The notes beneath the pieces are model-generated. The model was not told the DNA's origin. It saw only the letters and a program-made list of their open reading frames with translations, and searched no databases. A stretch of 64,000 nucleotides of DNA, from the NCBI GenBank assembly GCA_964403795.1, contig CAYOHP010000003.1:70543-134542 (forward strand), given 5' to 3'. Below, piece after piece: positions 17,625-25,890 of this stretch. The translations under genes were made by a program, and so were the position numbers. The stretch is from CAYOHP01 sp964403795 [NCBI: uncultured bacterium]. GTDB taxonomy: Bacteria > Muiribacteriota > UBA6191 > CAZXTJ01. Position 1 is the first letter of the stretch, and each line of letters opens with the position of its first letter.

Positions 17625-18689
17625 TCAACGGAACTCGAGGCGGGTGTCGGGGAAGTCGAGGATGAAGCGGGCCCCGAAGGCCTGGGCCGGCGTCCAGGCG
17701 CCCGGGGCCAGGTCCCCGGCCAGCATGCGGCGGGCCGTCTCGACCGCGCCCAGCGCGGTCATGCGGTAGCCCTCGGGTGTGACCAGGGTGGCGGACACCC
17801 GGGTGCCGCCGGCATCGACGACCTCGCCCCAGAGGTGGGAACGGCAGCGGCGACGTTGCTCCTCGTCGGGACCGTGGACGTTGGCGTCGACCCAGGCCTC
17901 GAGGCGGTCCTTGACCCAGGTGCGTCCCAGCAGGCCATGGAACGGGCGGGTCCAACGGATCCAGCGGATCGAACTGCGCGGGGTCGCCGCGTAGCACCGG
18001 ATGTCGGGGATCCGGGTCGAGACGAAGGCGGTGGCCAGGTCGCCCCAGGCGATCAGCATGGCTTCCCTGGGGCGATCGTCGAAGGGGATGGTGCGGGACT
18101 CCGAGGCCAGGGGAACCGAGACCAGCACACCGTCCTTGCGCAGGCGGGCACCGGTGGGCAGGTTCCGGACGATGGTTCGGGCGGTTCCCCGGCTGACGCC
18201 GGCCTCGGCCGCGAAGGCCAGCGAGAGCTCCCTGGCCTCGGGCAGCTTCTCGGCCAGGGCGCGGGCCAGGCAGTCGGAGGGGATCACGTCGAATCCCGCC
18301 CCCGACATGAAGCAGGTGCCGGCCGCGGCGGCCCGGCGGTCCTCGGCCAGGGTCGCCTCGATCACCTCGATCTCCCCGGTGATGTCGACGTAGTGGGCGC
18401 GATTGCCCAGGCAGAGCTGGCGCATGGGAGCCGCGGTCTCCTCGAAGGGACCGGCGGCGTGGACCACCAGCTCGATGCCGTCCAGGGCCCGGGTCGCCTC
18501 CCGGGTGTCGTCGAGGCGGAAGGCCCGCACCTCGAGCTCGTGGGGGGCGGCCACGGCCTCGACCTTGGCCCGGTCCCGTCCCGCCAGCACCGGAGCGTGA
18601 CCCATGGCCACGGCCTCCTCGACGATCAGGCGTCCGGTGTAGCCGTTGGCCCCGTAGATCATCCAGCGGCGGGGGGTGTTCGTTGCCAT
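17625..18689 (-). CDS. Saccharopine-dehydrogenase-like / trans-acting enoyl-reductase-like oxidoreductase
   Basis: The product has 354 residues. The N-terminus is a Rossmann fold with the NAD(P) loop Y-G-A-N-G-Y-T-G-R (12-20), followed by V-H-A-A-G-P-F and H-Y-V-D-I-T-G-E, which are hallmarks of the saccharopine dehydrogenase-like family that includes the trans-acting enoyl reductases of lipid synthesis. Most relatives are uncharacterised, so the substrate is open. The ATG at 18689 begins directly before the Rossmann strand; the open frame upstream is antisense to other genes. It lies 26 bases downstream of the alpha/beta hydrolase gene and may be co-transcribed with it, which would suit a shared role in lipid modification. 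Confidence 0.8.
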   Translation of the reverse strand: MATNTPRRWMIYGANGYTGRLIVEEAVAMGHAPVLAGRDRAKVEAVAAPHELEVRAFRLDDTREATRALDGIELVVHAAGPFEETAAPMRQLCLGNRAHYVDITGEIEVIEATLAEDRRAAAAGTCFMSGAGFDVIPSDCLARALAEKLPEARELSLAFAAEAGVSRGTARTIVRNLPTGARLRKDGVLVSVPLASESRTIPFDDRPREAMLIAWGDLATAFVSTRIPDIRCYAATPRSSIRWIRWTRPFHGLLGRTWVKDRLEAWVDANVHGPDEEQRRRCRSHLWGEVVDAGGTRVSATLVTPEGYRMTALGAVETARRMLAGDLAPGAWTPAQAFGARFILDFPDTRLEFR

Positions 18690-18715
18690 GGACCGGAAGC
18701 GTACCCCGGGGGTCC

Positions 18716-20125
18716 TCAGGGGGCGGATTCGCGGATCTCGTCGAGGAGGGATCCGATCCGGGCCCGACGCCGCTTTGCAGCGCTCCGATGCGACGACTCG
18801 GGGAGGGCGAGCCCGAGCCAGTCGGCGGCCTCCCGGCCCAGGCCGTTGGCCAGGAATTCCTGGTGCACCCCCCAGTGGCTGTAGCGGTTCAGGTCGAACC
18901 AGTTCTTCCTCCAGCGGAACCGGTAGTCGGCGGGGCGCCGGATCGGGGGGAGATCCACCGAGTCGGCATCGACCACCAGATCGCCGTTGCCGTCGCAGAT
19001 CCCGGCCAGGGCGAGGTACCGGGTTCCCGGCCGGTGCCGGGGTTCCCGGCTGAGATCCAGGACCAGGGGCGACCCGGGGAGGAAGTCCCGGACTCCGCGC
19101 CAGGTGGAGAACACCCGATCGCGACTCACCGAGAGGGCCGGCAGATGGCCGAGGACCCCGACCCACTCGGCTCCCCGGGAGGGAGTGGCGAGCAGGATCA
19201 GATCGTCCACGCGCATGCCGAGGCCGAGTTCCTCGAGGGCGTAGCGGGCGACCAGGCCTCCCATGCTGTAGCCGAGCAGGATCCGCCTCCGGGGCGGATC
19301 GGAGTCGTTCCGGGCGGACGCCTCCAGGAGGGATTTCAGGACCGCTGCGTTCTCCGCCACCGGTCGGCCCGAGGGGTACTGGAAGAGGTCGACCCGGCGT
19401 CCCACTGCGCTCGCGAACGCGAGCAGGTCCCGGGGACCCGAGTAGTCGGAACGGACCGCATCGACACCGTGGAGGACCACCAGATCCGGAGCCTCGGGTA
19501 CCGGGTTCTCCTCCATGCGGACCAGGGCGTGGGGTTGTTCCAGGCGATAGGCCAGGGCGATCCGGCCGGTTCCCCAGCGGTCCTGGTGGACGACCAGCCG
19601 TCGCCGGGCCGGATCCCTGCGGGTGGGGACGAGCTGGAGCCAGTCCCCGTCGCGGGAGAGCTCCTGGTAGGCCTCCACGACCTCGAAGGGGTCGCGGAAG
19701 GTCCGGGCAGGGAACGGGAAGGCCGACAGGTCGAACTCGAGGGTCCCGGGTGCACGGAGGTCCCGGCCGTCGAGCCGGATCCGGTAGGCGCCGAGCGCCC
19801 AGGAGGGAGGGGCCGGATCGTCCTCGACGGTCAACCGATGCCCCCGCAAGAGACCGCGCCAGCGGACCCTGGGGACTCCCCGCTCCGCCAGCAGGCTCTT
19901 CTCGGTACCGTACCGGCGAGCCGTCCGGGCCGCCTCCCGGAGCATGAGCCGGGCGCGACCGGACCGGGTCCCCGGGTCGGGAGGGCGGGTGGGCGCGTTG
20001 CTCCCGCCGGCGCCGCGGGGGGCTGCCGGCCTTGGGGCCGCGCCGGGTGGGGAGGCCGGGACCGGGTGGGCCGCCGAGCCCGCCAACAGCAGGGCGAGGG
20101 CGAGCCTGGACGCGAGTGGGGTCAC
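18716..20125 (-). CDS. Exported alpha/beta hydrolase, lipase-like
   Basis: The product has 469 residues and starts at GTG 20125, with GAGGG from the end of the preceding gene as ribosome site. A signal peptide (A-S-R-L-A-L-A-L-L-L-A-G-S-A-A) is followed by a Pro/Ala-rich linker (20-55). The hydrolase core begins near 213 (P-D-L-V-V-L-H-G, oxyanion region) and has the nucleophile elbow G-Y-S-M-G-G-L with Ser287. Candidate acid and base residues are in D-G-N-G-D-L-V-V-D (about 378-386) and S-H-W-G-V-H (about 421-426). The arrangement resembles PGAP1-like and lipase-class esterases. It is expected in the periplasm or envelope; the substrate is unknown. It starts six bases after the small YbjN-like gene. 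Confidence 0.75.
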   Translation of the reverse strand: MTPLASRLALALLLAGSAAHPVPASPPGAAPRPAAPRGAGGSNAPTRPPDPGTRSGRARLMLREAARTARRYGTEKSLLAERGVPRVRWRGLLRGHRLTVEDDPAPPSWALGAYRIRLDGRDLRAPGTLEFDLSAFPFPARTFRDPFEVVEAYQELSRDGDWLQLVPTRRDPARRRLVVHQDRWGTGRIALAYRLEQPHALVRMEENPVPEAPDLVVLHGVDAVRSDYSGPRDLLAFASAVGRRVDLFQYPSGRPVAENAAVLKSLLEASARNDSDPPRRRILLGYSMGGLVARYALEELGLGMRVDDLILLATPSRGAEWVGVLGHLPALSVSRDRVFSTWRGVRDFLPGSPLVLDLSREPRHRPGTRYLALAGICDGNGDLVVDADSVDLPPIRRPADYRFRWRKNWFDLNRYSHWGVHQEFLANGLGREAADWLGLALPESSHRSAAKRRRARIGSLLDEIRESAP

Positions 20126-20131
20126 AGGCCC

Positions 20132-20590
20132 TCAGTCCGGGACGCGGGGCGCCTCGTCGGCCTGGGGCCCGAGGACGGTCTCGTACTGGTGGATGAGGTC
20201 CCGGGCCAGGGGCAGGACCTCGGCGCTCCGGGTCTCTTCGAGGCGGAGCTTGCGCTGGAGCATCAGGACCCTGGTCCCGTCGTTGCCTTCGGCGCCGATC
20301 AGGCCCACCCCCTCGAGCCGGGCGCAGTGGGCCAGCAGCGAGAAGAGGTCGTCCACCCCGTCCTGGGTGTCGAGCACGAAGGACTGGAGGCAGATCGAGA
20401 GGGTCGGGAGACCCGAGACCGAGAGCTCCTCGTCCAGGGTGATCATCACCAGGTATCCGTCGAGCTCCACGTACCAGCGGGGGCCCTGGGTGAAGCCCGG
20501 CTCCTCGCGTTCGAACCCGACTCCCTGGCGCGCCAGGAGATCCTCGATCTCGGTCTCGAAGTTGTCCACGAGCTTCGACCGTCCGGGCAT
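20132..20590 (-). CDS. Small YbjN / CesT-chaperone-like protein
   Basis: The product has 152 residues with no signal or membrane segment. The alternation of a short N-terminal helix, a beta meander (W-Y-V-E-L-D-G-Y-L-V-M-I) and a long helix (D-D-L-F-S-L-L-A-H-C-A-R-L) resembles the YbjN / type III secretion chaperone-like fold, but the match is by pattern and weak. AGGGAG sits four bases before the ATG. It is first in a leftward run with the exported hydrolase six bases downstream, so it could be an accessory factor for that enzyme. Confidence 0.55.
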   Translation of the reverse strand: MPGRSKLVDNFETEIEDLLARQGVGFEREEPGFTQGPRWYVELDGYLVMITLDEELSVSGLPTLSICLQSFVLDTQDGVDDLFSLLAHCARLEGVGLIGAEGNDGTRVLMLQRKLRLEETRSAEVLPLARDLIHQYETVLGPQADEAPRVPD

Positions 20591-20685
20591 GTCTCCCTGG
20601 ACCGAGACCGCAATTGGAGTTCGGCGTCGGCGTCAGGCAGAGTGGAGCCGACCCCACGTTCCTTCCAAATTTCCGCGTTCCCCAG

Positions 20686-21657
20686 ATGCAGAGACCCGGA
20701 GAGATCCCCTTGGGCAACCTGGCCCTGGTGGCCCTGCTGGCCACCGGGGTCGCTCTTGCCCTCGTTCCTGGAGGGCCTCCCCCGGTGACCTCGCCCAGCC
20801 TGGTGAAGGTGGAGCGTGCCGGGCGGCCTTGGCTGGTGGCCGAGGTTCTCGAGCCCACCGGAGTGGTCTTCGAGATGCAGAGTTCGGCGCAGCGCGAGAT
20901 CATCGGGGTCTCCAGTCGCCGCGAGCGGGTCCATGCCCTGGAGCTCGAGGGCTGGCTGGGGCCGGGGAAGGTGATGCTCCGGGCCCGACCCGATGGTGGC
21001 CCCGAACCGCCTCCGCTCGCCCTCGACGGGAGCGAGGTGCGGGCCCACCTGGACCGCCTCGCCCTGGAGATCCTGGCCGGCGACCGGAGCGAGAGCTGGA
21101 GCCGTTTGGGACGCTTCGCCGACCTCTACTTCGGCTCCAAGGTCGCGGATGCCGGGGTGAAGCAGAGGCTGCAGGCCCTGCTGGCAAGGGGAGGGGCCGA
21201 GGATGGGCCGGGGGGATCGGCCTGGCTGTGGGGGGCCACCGGTCGTTCCCACCGGGTGCCGCTCCTCCCAGGTGCCCGGGAGATCGAGGCGATCCCGCCC
21301 GAGGATCCGCGTCTCGACCCGCGGGGCGCGACCCAGTGCCTGGTCGAACTTCCCGAGGTTCCCTCGGCCGCCGACCTCGAACTGGGAGTCACCCTCGAGC
21401 TGGCACCGACCCCGGCGCCCGGGTTGGCGGTGACGGTGGAGCTCGAGACCGGGTGGTGGTTGCGCCTCGAACCCGGACCGGAGGGTGGCGCGGTCTACCA
21501 GCGCCTCGACCCCCGGGCTCTGTCCCCGGGCGGGACGGGGGCCCGGTTCCGCCTGGTCGCGCCTGCCGGCAGCCCCAAGGGCGTGCGGGCCTCGGTGGCG
21601 AGGGTCGTCCTCCGCTACCTGCCGGAGCCGATCGAGGGGGACCGGTCCGGTGCCTGA
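20686..21657 (+). CDS. Membrane-anchored protein of unknown function
   Basis: The product has 323 residues if ATG 20686 is used. A TTG at 20710 with GGAGAG seven bases upstream is an equally good start and would begin immediately before the hydrophobic anchor (L-A-L-V-A-L-L-A-T-G-V-A-L-A-L-V). The rest is predicted to lie outside the membrane and is beta-rich, with a helical segment near 130-165. No family is recognised. Its 3' end overlaps the thioesterase gene by eight bases, so these two are translated in sequence. Confidence 0.6.
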   Translation: MQRPGEIPLGNLALVALLATGVALALVPGGPPPVTSPSLVKVERAGRPWLVAEVLEPTGVVFEMQSSAQREIIGVSSRRERVHALELEGWLGPGKVMLRARPDGGPEPPPLALDGSEVRAHLDRLALEILAGDRSESWSRLGRFADLYFGSKVADAGVKQRLQALLARGGAEDGPGGSAWLWGATGRSHRVPLLPGAREIEAIPPEDPRLDPRGATQCLVELPEVPSAADLELGVTLELAPTPAPGLAVTVELETGWWLRLEPGPEGGAVYQRLDPRALSPGGTGARFRLVAPAGSPKGVRASVARVVLRYLPEPIEGDRSGA

Positions 21658-22147
21658 GAGACCTGATCGCTGGAGGAGCGACGAGGAGGCCCGGACCAAG
21701 CTGGAGACCTGGCGGCAGCGCCATGACCGACTCGGTCTGGGACTCCGCTTCCTCGAGACCCGAGCCTCCGAGGGGAGGTTCGTGGCCGAGTTGGACCCGG
21801 GCCCGGACCAGAAGAACCAGGCCGGTGGAGTGCACGGCGGGATGCTGGCGCTGCTCGCCGATGTGGTGGCGGGAGCCGGGGTCATCTGCTCGATTCCCGA
21901 TCAGGACTGGTGCACCACCCTCGAGCTGGGGATCAGCTACCTGGGCCGGTTCCGGGAGCCTCCCCTGCGGATCGAGGCCCGTGCCCTCCATCGAGGAGGG
22001 CGCACCCAGGTCTGGGAGGTCGCGTTCGCGGATGCCTCGGGCCGGAACCTGGCCAAGGCTCGGCTCACCTTCCTGGTCACGCAGGGACGGCGCGGCCATG
22101 GGAGCGGGGAGCTGCCTGCGCCGGAGACAAATTCCCCGGGCAGCTAA
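21650..22147 (+). CDS. PaaI-type hotdog-fold acyl-CoA thioesterase
   Basis: The product has 165 residues. The core N-Q-A-G-G-V-H-G-G-M-L-A-L-L-A-D is the family signature, in which the His-Gly-Gly turn and the following Asp line the acyl-CoA site. The central hotdog helix and the strands L-E-L-G-I-S-Y-L and R-L-T-F-L-V-T follow as expected. Such enzymes hydrolyse aromatic or medium-chain acyl-CoA thioesters in the cytoplasm. Start GTG 21650 lies inside the end of the preceding gene, with GAGGGGG upstream. The open frame reaches back to 21485, but that would bury the start in the neighbour. Confidence 0.85.
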   Translation: MPERPDRWRSDEEARTKLETWRQRHDRLGLGLRFLETRASEGRFVAELDPGPDQKNQAGGVHGGMLALLADVVAGAGVICSIPDQDWCTTLELGISYLGRFREPPLRIEARALHRGGRTQVWEVAFADASGRNLAKARLTFLVTQGRRGHGSGELPAPETNSPGS

Positions 22148-22218
22148 GAAACTTGTCGGCTCCCGTCGATGGAGTGGGGGAAGGAGCCCGACTCCTTCCC
22201 GACGCGGGAGCGGATGGC

Positions 22219-22551
22219 ATGGCAGAGCGTTTCGATCCTCGGACCCACGGTGCGGAACTCCTCCTGGAGGCCGATCGCACCCGGCGCATGGCGCTCGGGT
22301 TGAGGGCGGTCGGCGCGGTGGCGGCCGCCGGAGGTGCGATCGCCCAGTCCTGGCTCTCTCCCGGCCTCGGGGGCCTGCTCCTGGCGGGAGGACTCCTGCT
22401 CCTGGCAGTGGCCGACGAGGTCCGGCGACGGGCCCTGGAGCTGTCGCGGGTGGCCCGCAGGGCGGCTCGCGAGGCCCTGGCCGAGGAACTCGGTTCGGCC
22501 CCCTTGCCCGGCTACCTGAGGCGCCTCGAGCAGCGCCCCCGCGCCGCCTAG
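22219..22551 (+). CDS. Small membrane protein with a helical hairpin
   Basis: The product has 110 residues. Two hydrophobic stretches (about 28-45 and 50-67) form a membrane hairpin between a charged N-terminus and a basic amphipathic C-terminal helix (R-R-R-A-L-E-L-S-R-V-A-R-R-A-A-R). No family is recognised. ATG 22219 has GGGAG upstream; an overlapping out-of-frame ATG lies at 22214. It sits between the thioesterase and aminopeptidase genes, with 71- and 84-base gaps. Confidence 0.55.
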   Translation: MAERFDPRTHGAELLLEADRTRRMALGLRAVGAVAAAGGAIAQSWLSPGLGGLLLAGGLLLLAVADEVRRRALELSRVARRAAREALAEELGSAPLPGYLRRLEQRPRAA

Positions 22552-22635
22552 TCCCTCCCGGGTCTTCGGCGACCCCCTCGAACCGGGGAGCGGAGCCATG
22601 TTACGGTCCCCCTCGTCCCGAGGAGGCGGTCGCAC

Positions 22636-24237
22636 ATGGCCAGGAACGACGAACTCAAGATCCTCACCCGGATCGGCATGCCCGGAGAGGGAAAGGCCAT
22701 CGAGGGCCTCTTCGTGGGCGTGTTCAAGGATCAGGAGACCTCCGACCTGATCGCCCATCTGGACCGGTACTGCCCGGTCAAGATCGCCGACCTCCTGAAG
22801 AGCAAGGAGGTCACGGGCAACTTCAAGGAGTTCCACGTCCTCCACCTGGGTGCCGACGCGCCCATCGATCGCATCGTCCTGATCGGGCTGGGCAAGGAGA
22901 GCGACTTCGACCGGGACACGGTGCGCTCGGCCGCGGCCAAGGCCGCCCGGACCCTCCGTCGCATGCGCTGCAGGTCCATGGCGGTGGCGGTCGACTCGTT
23001 CGGCCAGCTCGATCCCGCCCAGGTGGCGGAGGCCGTGGTCGAGGGTGCGATCCTGGGTCTCGACCGCTACCCCAAGCGGGTGAAGCAGCCCAAGGAAGAG
23101 ACCCGGATCGAGGAGATCCTGCTCTTCAGCCGGAGCGCCGCGGTCGACAAGCTGGTGAAGCCGGCGGCCCAGCGGGGCGTGGCCTTCGGCGAGGCCACCA
23201 ACCGGGCCCGCAACCTGGCCAACGAACCCCCGAACCTCCTGACCCCCAAGGATCTGGTGGCATGCGCCGCCGAGCTGGCCAAGCGGCACGGGCGCAAGAT
23301 CGCCTTCAAGGCCTTCGGCGAGAAGCAGCTCGAGAAGATGGGGGCCGGGGGCATCCTGGCCGTGGGCCAGGGTTCGTCCCAGGAGTCCTTCCTGATCGAC
23401 CTCGAGTACAAGGGCGCACCCAAGGGCGGACTCTCGATCGCCCTGGTCGGCAAGGGCGTGACCTTCGACACCGGCGGGATCTCGATCAAGCCGTCGGGCG
23501 GCATGCATCAGATGAAGTACGACATGTCGGGGGCCGCCGCGGTGCTCGGTGCCCTGGACGTGGTGGCGACCCTGGGCCTGCCGGTGAACCTGAACGTGGT
23601 GGTGCCCACGGCCGAGAACATGCCGGGCGGCAACGCCTACAAGCCCGGCGACGTGCTGAAGATGCTCTCCGGGCACTACGTCGAGGTCTTGAACACCGAT
23701 GCCGAGGGACGCCTCCTCCTGGCCGACGGTCTCTGGTACGCGGCCCAGAAGAAGCCGGACCTGATGATCGATGCCGCCACCCTGACCGGCGCCATCATCG
23801 TGGCCCTCGGGCACTCGGCGAGCGGGGTGTTCTCCAACCGCAAGGTCCTCCCGCAGTGGATCCAGGAGTCCGGCAGCGACTTCAACGAGAAGTACTGGCA
23901 CATGCCCCTCTTCCCCGAGTACGGGATCCATATCTCGAGCACCGTCGCCGACGTCTCCAATGACGGCGGCCGGCCGGCCGCCTCGAGCTCGGCGGCGCTC
24001 TTCCTGAAGACCTTCGTCGACGAGGTGCCCTGGGCCCACCTCGACATCGCCGGGACGGCCTGGATCGAGGAGTCCTCGATCCTCTACGTCCACAAGCCCT
24101 ACCTGCCCAAGCGCGGCGCCACCGGGTTCGGGGTGCGGTCCATGGCCAACCTGGTGTCCCGGCTCGTCGATCGGGTCAAGGCGGGCGGCAAGGGCGGACT
24201 CGAAGCGGTTCGCAAGGAGCTCGCCGAGAAGGCATGA
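22636..24237 (+). CDS. pepA: M17 leucyl aminopeptidase
   Basis: The product has 533 residues, slightly longer than typical PepA (about 500). The C-terminal catalytic domain has every metal and active-site residue: Lys273 and Asp278 in V-G-K-G-V-T-F-D-T-G-G, Lys285, Asp296, and the family signature N-T-D-A-E-G-R-L at 353-360. The N-terminal macrodomain-like region is less conserved. It should form a cytosolic hexamer that removes N-terminal residues from peptides using two metal ions. The start has GAGGAGG about nine bases upstream. It overlaps the DUF924 gene by four bases (ATGA). Confidence 0.93.
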   Translation: MARNDELKILTRIGMPGEGKAIEGLFVGVFKDQETSDLIAHLDRYCPVKIADLLKSKEVTGNFKEFHVLHLGADAPIDRIVLIGLGKESDFDRDTVRSAAAKAARTLRRMRCRSMAVAVDSFGQLDPAQVAEAVVEGAILGLDRYPKRVKQPKEETRIEEILLFSRSAAVDKLVKPAAQRGVAFGEATNRARNLANEPPNLLTPKDLVACAAELAKRHGRKIAFKAFGEKQLEKMGAGGILAVGQGSSQESFLIDLEYKGAPKGGLSIALVGKGVTFDTGGISIKPSGGMHQMKYDMSGAAAVLGALDVVATLGLPVNLNVVVPTAENMPGGNAYKPGDVLKMLSGHYVEVLNTDAEGRLLLADGLWYAAQKKPDLMIDAATLTGAIIVALGHSASGVFSNRKVLPQWIQESGSDFNEKYWHMPLFPEYGIHISSTVADVSNDGGRPAASSSAALFLKTFVDEVPWAHLDIAGTAWIEESSILYVHKPYLPKRGATGFGVRSMANLVSRLVDRVKAGGKGGLEAVRKELAEKA

Positions 24238-24842
24238 GCCGGTCGTCGCGGGCCGAGGAGATCCTCCGCTTCTGGTTCGGCGACCTGGCCGGGCCGGAGG
24301 GATGGCCGGAGGAGCAGGCCGGCACCTGGTTCACGGCAGACGAGGCGCGCGACTATTTCCTCCGCCAGGTCTACGAGCCGGAGATCGTGGCGGCCCGGGC
24401 CGGTCGGCGCGAGGAGTGGAAGCGGACTCCTCGGGGCGCCCTCGCCTGGCTCCTGCTCCTCGACCAGTTCGGACGGAGCGTGTACCGGGGTTTCCCGGCG
24501 GCCTACGAGTCGGATCTCTCCTGCCAGATCGCCTGCCTGGAGGGGGTGGAGGCCGGGCATGACCGGGCCCTCCTGCCGGTCGAGCGGGTCTTCTTCTACA
24601 TGCCGCTCCAGCACGCCGAGGACCTGGAGGTCCAGGATCGTTCGGTGGAACTCTTCACTGCCCTGCGGGACGAGGCCCCCGCCCCGGTCCGCGGCCGACT
24701 GGAGACGGTGCTCGACTTCGCGGTCCGGCACCGCGAGGTGATCGCCGCCTTCGGTCGCTTCCCCCACCGCAACGCGATCCTGGGACGCGACTCGACGCCC
24801 GAGGAACGGGTCCACCTGGAGGACCCCCGGTACCGGTTCTGA
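24234..24842 (+). CDS. DUF924 family protein
   Basis: The product has 202 residues. It matches DUF924 across its length, including the opening I-L-R-F-W-F-G, the central L-L-L-L-D-Q-F-G-R and the closing R-F-P-H-R-N-A-I-L-G-R. The fold is helical and TPR-like and the function is not known, though it is a conserved cytosolic family. It is translationally coupled to the aminopeptidase by an ATGA overlap. Confidence 0.9.
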   Translation: MSRSSRAEEILRFWFGDLAGPEGWPEEQAGTWFTADEARDYFLRQVYEPEIVAARAGRREEWKRTPRGALAWLLLLDQFGRSVYRGFPAAYESDLSCQIACLEGVEAGHDRALLPVERVFFYMPLQHAEDLEVQDRSVELFTALRDEAPAPVRGRLETVLDFAVRHREVIAAFGRFPHRNAILGRDSTPEERVHLEDPRYRF

Positions 24843-24871
24843 ACTCGGGTGGCCTCGCGGCCCGGGCAGCC

Positions 24872-24891
24872 CGTTCCCGGACCCCGGAACG
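24872..24891 (+). terminator. Hairpin downstream of the DUF924 gene
   Basis: CGTTCC (24872-24877) pairs with GGAACG (24886-24891) around an eight-base loop, about 30 bases after the stop. It is short and lacks a T-run. Confidence 0.35.
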
Positions 24892-24929
24892 CAACCTCGC
24901 CGGGCGACCCCCGTAGTCGTTCCCGAGAA

Positions 24930-24947
24930 GGGTCCGAGAACGGACCC
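24930..24947 (+). promoter_or_regulatory. 7-bp hairpin in the leader of the glycerophosphodiesterase gene
   Basis: GGGTCCG (24930-24936) and CGGACCC (24941-24947) form a perfect stem around AGAA. It ends 26 bases before the GTG start, so it is either a second terminator for the aminopeptidase unit or a leader hairpin. Confidence 0.4.
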
Positions 24948-24973
24948 CCACCGAGGATCGAGTAGGAAGTCCG

Positions 24974-25864
24974 GTGCTCTCTCCCCTCCGCCTGCCCTGT
25001 GTCGTCGCGCTCGTCGGTCTGACCCTGGCCTGGTCCCCCGTGGCGGTCGCGGACCCGCTGGTGGTCGGACATCGGGGCACCGGATCCGCCTCGTCGAAGA
25101 ACCCCTACCCCGAGAACACCGTGCCTTCCATCGAGAAGGCCTTCGCCGAGGGAGCCGATCTGGTCGAGATCGACGTGCGGCTCGCCAAGGGCGGAGTGCC
25201 GGTGCTCTGGCACGACGAGCACGCGGTGGTGGGGGGGAAGAAGAGGGCGGTCCGGGACCTGCTCCCCGCCGAGCTCCCGGAGGTCGTGGGTTCGGGTGGG
25301 ATGCGGGCCCCGGTGCCGACCTTCCGGCAGGCCCTGGCGGCCGCGCTGGCGATCGGGAGCGGTCCCCGGGTCCTCGACATCGAGCTCAAGGTGGACGGCG
25401 ACCACGACCGCCTGCCCCTGGTGGCGGCCGTGGCCCAGGTGCTCCGGGAGGAGCGGGCGGCCCGGAGGGTCATGGTCTCGAGCTTCGATCTGGGGGCCCT
25501 CGAGGCGATGGAGGTCGAACTCCCCGGGATCGAGTCCGGGCTGCTGGGAGTCCTCTCCGGGCGCACGCTGTCCAAGGCCATCGCCGCCAATCGCCGGGGT
25601 GCCGGGCTCGAATGGGTGATCCCGAGCGGGTGGTTCAAGTCGATCCCGGGGTTGGGACGCCCCGAGGAGGCCGGCTCCGAGGAGAGCGCCTTCGTGGCCG
25701 ACGCCCACGCGGCCGGCTTCAAGGTCGGGGTCTGGACCCTGAACGAGGCGCATCACATCGAGAAGTTCCGGGAACGCGGCTACGACATGGTGATCACCGA
25801 CGAGCCCGACGTGGCCCGCTCGGTCCTGCCTCCGACCTTCGCCCTCGCTGCCCTGGTTCCCTGA
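24974..25864 (+). CDS. Exported glycerophosphodiester phosphodiesterase
   Basis: The product has 296 residues with a signal peptide (V-V-A-L-V-G-L-T-L-A-W-S-P-V-A-V-A). The GDPD TIM-barrel signature is complete: His33-Arg34 (V-G-H-R-G), Glu47-Asn48 (P-E-N-T-V), Glu65 and Asp67 (V-E-I-D-V-R) and His80 (W-H-D-E). The C-terminal V-W-T-L-N-E and D-G/E-P-D regions also fit. It should release glycerol-3-phosphate from glycerophosphodiesters in the periplasm. A glycerol-3-phosphate dehydrogenase encoded 26 kb away could use the product. Start is GTG 24974 with AGGA upstream. Confidence 0.9.
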   Translation: MLSPLRLPCVVALVGLTLAWSPVAVADPLVVGHRGTGSASSKNPYPENTVPSIEKAFAEGADLVEIDVRLAKGGVPVLWHDEHAVVGGKKRAVRDLLPAELPEVVGSGGMRAPVPTFRQALAAALAIGSGPRVLDIELKVDGDHDRLPLVAAVAQVLREERAARRVMVSSFDLGALEAMEVELPGIESGLLGVLSGRTLSKAIAANRRGAGLEWVIPSGWFKSIPGLGRPEEAGSEESAFVADAHAAGFKVGVWTLNEAHHIEKFRERGYDMVITDEPDVARSVLPPTFALAALVP

Positions 25865-25890
25865 GACGCAGCCCTCGGGAACCGTGGGCC